From positions 14,070-49,192 of the forward strand of contig DPVW01000292.1 in NCBI GenBank assembly GCA_003529325.1: DNA of 35,123 bases. The letters run 5' to 3'. Within the stretch, counting starts at the first letter, position 1. Each line of letters starts with the position of its first letter. A program made the position numbers and the translations under genes. Below are positions 33,185 to 35,123 of this stretch, piece by piece. The notes beneath the pieces were generated by a model, which worked only from the letters and a program-made list of their open reading frames with translations, made no database searches and had not been told where the DNA came from. This DNA comes from Candidatus Latescibacterota bacterium. GTDB lineage: Bacteria > Latescibacterota > UBA2968 > UBA8231.

Positions 33185-33975
33185 GTGCAGCAGGGAGGGG
33201 CCGTCGTCTGACGGCATGTGTCCTGGCGACGCTGTGCCTGCAGCCAGCCATGACGTTGGCGCAGAGTACACCCGCCGCAAGTGCCGCTGGTGAGTTGGTC
33301 CGCCTCATCGATAGTCCCACAGCAGGACTGGTCGACAAGGGTCGTTTTGCCGTTGATTTGCGTCTGTTTCCCGAAGGTGGTCTCGTCGGTCAATTGCACG
33401 CCGGCATCATGCGGCGATTGACGATCGGCCTGTCTTTTGGTGGCGAAAGTGTCATCGGCAACGATCCCATCGACTGGTATCCACGGGTGGAGGCGGCGGC
33501 ACGTTATCGGGTTCTGGAAGAGAGTGAGGCCTTTCCCGCTTTGGCCCTGGGCTACGAGACCCAGGGATATGGACCTCGGTTTGCACAACGGTATCAGGTC
33601 AAGTCGAAGGGGTTCTTCGTTGCGGCGAGCAAGAATTACATCTCCGGCTTCGGCCAGTTCGGGCTGCATGGCGGCATCAACTGGAGCCGAGAAAGCGAAG
33701 ATGATGACGGCCCAAATGGCTGGGCCGGTGTCGATAAGCGGATCAATGAAGAACTGTCAGTGGTCGCCGAGTATGACTTCGCCATCAATGATAACGACGA
33801 CGATTCCCTCGGTTCGGGCCGGGGGTATCTGAATGCCGGTGCCTACTGGTCTCCGGCTCAGGGCTTGGGTCTGGGTTTTCTGTTGAGGAACGTCCTTGAG
33901 AACGGAGACGAGTCAGGAGTTGTAGATCCGGACATGAGTCGTGAACTCTCGGTGCGCTATACGGAGATGTTTTAA
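33181..33975 (+). CDS. YjbH-like outer-membrane beta-barrel protein
   Basis: 264 residues with a signal peptide (basic start RGRR, hydrophobic core, cleavage near LAQS, residues 26-29). The mature part is a continuous pattern of amphipathic strands ending in a strand with terminal aromatic (RELSVRYTEMF), as in outer-membrane barrels. Phrases such as IDSPTAGLVDKGRFAVDLRL, FGGESVIGNDPIDWYPRVE, KSKGFFVAASKNY and AEYDFAINDND resemble a conserved hypothetical family of the FCB group related to YjbH exopolysaccharide proteins (recollection, not searched). GTG 33181 overlaps the tsaE stop by four bases. Function unknown. Confidence 0.72.
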   Translation: MSAAGRGRRLTACVLATLCLQPAMTLAQSTPAASAAGELVRLIDSPTAGLVDKGRFAVDLRLFPEGGLVGQLHAGIMRRLTIGLSFGGESVIGNDPIDWYPRVEAAARYRVLEESEAFPALALGYETQGYGPRFAQRYQVKSKGFFVAASKNYISGFGQFGLHGGINWSRESEDDDGPNGWAGVDKRINEELSVVAEYDFAINDNDDDSLGSGRGYLNAGAYWSPAQGLGLGFLLRNVLENGDESGVVDPDMSRELSVRYTEMF

Positions 33976-33977
33976 CT

Positions 33978-35123
33978 ATGACAAAGTCCCTGGTAGTCCT
34001 CGTCCTGTTGGCGGCGGTACCTGCAGCCACCCAGGAGGAGCGTGCCATCGGCAACTTCGGCGGCCTCGGCGTGCGTGCCATGGGTATGGGCGGAGCCTAT
34101 GCCGGCGTGGCGGACGATTTTACCGCCGTATTCTGGAACCCGGCAGGTCTGGCTCAGATGCAGCGGCGCGAGGTGTATGTCGCTTTTCTGCGCAATGCGA
34201 AAGAGAATTCAGCCACCGCTGGAAGTGGCACTGCCACGCAGACCTCGGCGATGGCGGATGTGAGCAACACACGCTTCGGCTCGCTGGGGTTTGTCTATCC
34301 ATTTCCCGTCTACCGCGGGGCCTTTGTCCTGGCAGCAGGATTCAATCGTGTGAAGGACTTTGACTGGGGCCTGAACAGGACCGGTTTTGTCGACAGCCTT
34401 ACCGTCAACGATTCGTTCCGGCACGAAGGTGACCTGTCGATTTCCTCCGTCGCCGCCGCCGTCGACGTCTCTCCTTCGGTGTCGCTGGGTGTGACGTTGA
34501 GTCTAATCTCGGGGATGGACGAGTCGACAACCCAGTACGAGTCCGTCGACACTGAGGACTATTTTGACCAGCGCCGTTTCCTCGACAAAGCGTCCTTCGA
34601 AGATGACTACGAGACGACCTGGACAGCAACGCTTGGTACGATGATGAGGTCACCCGGGGTCAACCCCAAGCTGCGTATCGGCGCGACGATCACCACGGGC
34701 CCGACACACAAGGTGGGTTTTACCTATCGTGCGCCGCCGGATACGGCTTTCTCCCTTGTCGAGTTCGACGATGGTCGTGTTGTCAGCGCACGGAGCCTCG
34801 ATATCGACGGCAGCTACAAGATCGACCTGCCCCTGTCCTTCGCTGTCGGCGGCGCCTACAGACCAGTACCCCATCTCCTGCTCGCCGCCTCAATGCATGC
34901 CACGGAGTGGACGCAGACGGAGTATGCGGATGAGGACAACTTCCAGCTACGCACGGGCACCTCTTTTGAGGATCAATACGACGATATTCTGCGATATCAT
35001 CTCGGTATCGAGTGGCAGGTGCCATGGTTGGCCCTCGATGTCCGGGGGGGATACTACACCGATCCACTGCCGTTCATCGGACCCCGTGACCCGAATCTCA
35101 TCGTCGATCCAGAGACGAACCCG
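33978..35123 (+). CDS. PorV/FadL-like outer-membrane protein (3' end beyond window)
   Basis: The frame is open from ATG 33978 to the window end (382 codons, no stop). After a signal peptide (SLVVLVLLAAVPAATQ) comes GVRAMGMGGAYAGVADDF and AVFWNPAGLAQMQ, the characteristic N-terminal plug region of OmpP1/FadL and PorV-type barrels, followed by long amphipathic strands. In type IX secretion PorV shuttles cargo at the outer membrane; FadL transports hydrophobic compounds. The sequence alone cannot separate these two roles. It starts two bases after the YjbH-like stop, as the fifth gene of the kinase-PorX operon. Only the N-terminal part can be judged. Confidence 0.85.
   Translation, partial: MTKSLVVLVLLAAVPAATQEERAIGNFGGLGVRAMGMGGAYAGVADDFTAVFWNPAGLAQMQRREVYVAFLRNAKENSATAGSGTATQTSAMADVSNTRFGSLGFVYPFPVYRGAFVLAAGFNRVKDFDWGLNRTGFVDSLTVNDSFRHEGDLSISSVAAAVDVSPSVSLGVTLSLISGMDESTTQYESVDTEDYFDQRRFLDKASFEDDYETTWTATLGTMMRSPGVNPKLRIGATITTGPTHKVGFTYRAPPDTAFSLVEFDDGRVVSARSLDIDGSYKIDLPLSFAVGGAYRPVPHLLLAASMHATEWTQTEYADEDNFQLRTGTSFEDQYDDILRYHLGIEWQVPWLALDVRGGYYTDPLPFIGPRDPNLIVDPETNP

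Noticed and set aside
1..35123. CRISPR array, insertion sequence or prophage
   Set aside because: I saw no regularly spaced direct repeats, no transposase or integrase motifs and no phage structural genes.

Overview
The window is about 35 kb of GC-rich, gene-dense bacterial DNA. It encodes a Gram-negative-type envelope: outer-membrane barrels, lipoproteins and periplasmic multiheme cytochromes. The best taxonomic clue is a response regulator fused to a PglZ/alkaline-phosphatase domain (PorX type), followed by a YjbH-like barrel and a PorV/FadL-like protein. With a bactofilin, a fused cytochrome b, a SelA-like PLP enzyme beside an enolase-superfamily enzyme, and a phytanoyl-CoA dioxygenase, this suggests an uncultivated lineage of the Fibrobacteres-Chlorobi-Bacteroidetes superphylum (Latescibacterota-like). 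That placement is inference; no rRNA or marker gene is present.

Layout. 29-763: thymidylate-kinase-like P-loop protein. 946-3911: respiratory cluster of a one-heme temptin-like protein, Rieske protein, cytochrome b fused through subunit IV, and pentaheme cytochrome c, followed by a SpoU-type RNA methyltransferase (3913-4452). 4518-10526: five-gene peptide ABC transporter of Yej/Opp type. 10527-11732: three decayed genes (MoaD/ThiS-like, BNR-type beta-propeller, possible PepSY remnant). 11762-13342 (minus): xylulokinase-like kinase. 13525-14793: glyA. 15026-17342: enolase-superfamily enzyme plus SelA-like PLP enzyme. 17345-18381: gene remnants (truncated secreted protein, NHL-repeat scrap, ankyrin pseudogene). 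18378-19184: phytanoyl-CoA dioxygenase family protein. 19200-24315 (minus): tight operon tal-zwf-glk-kdsC-like-YHYH lipoprotein. 24486-27224: sugar-nucleotide epimerase, 2-phosphoglycerate-kinase-like protein, bactofilin. 27437-28155: flagellin pseudogene with an internal deletion and a frameshift. 28163-29164 (minus): DUF2279-type envelope protein. 29244 to the end: tight operon of sensor kinase, PorX-like regulator, tsaE, YjbH-like barrel and a PorV/FadL-like protein that runs off the window.

Functionally, the first cluster would make a quinol-oxidising Rieske/cytochrome b complex delivering electrons to a membrane-anchored pentaheme cytochrome. The transporter imports peptides or related compounds. 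The minus-strand operon phosphorylates glucose and sends it through the pentose phosphate pathway. The last operon couples a PorX-type two-component system to outer-membrane proteins and is the most interesting intact system here. I saw no tRNA, rRNA, CRISPR array, transposase or phage gene.
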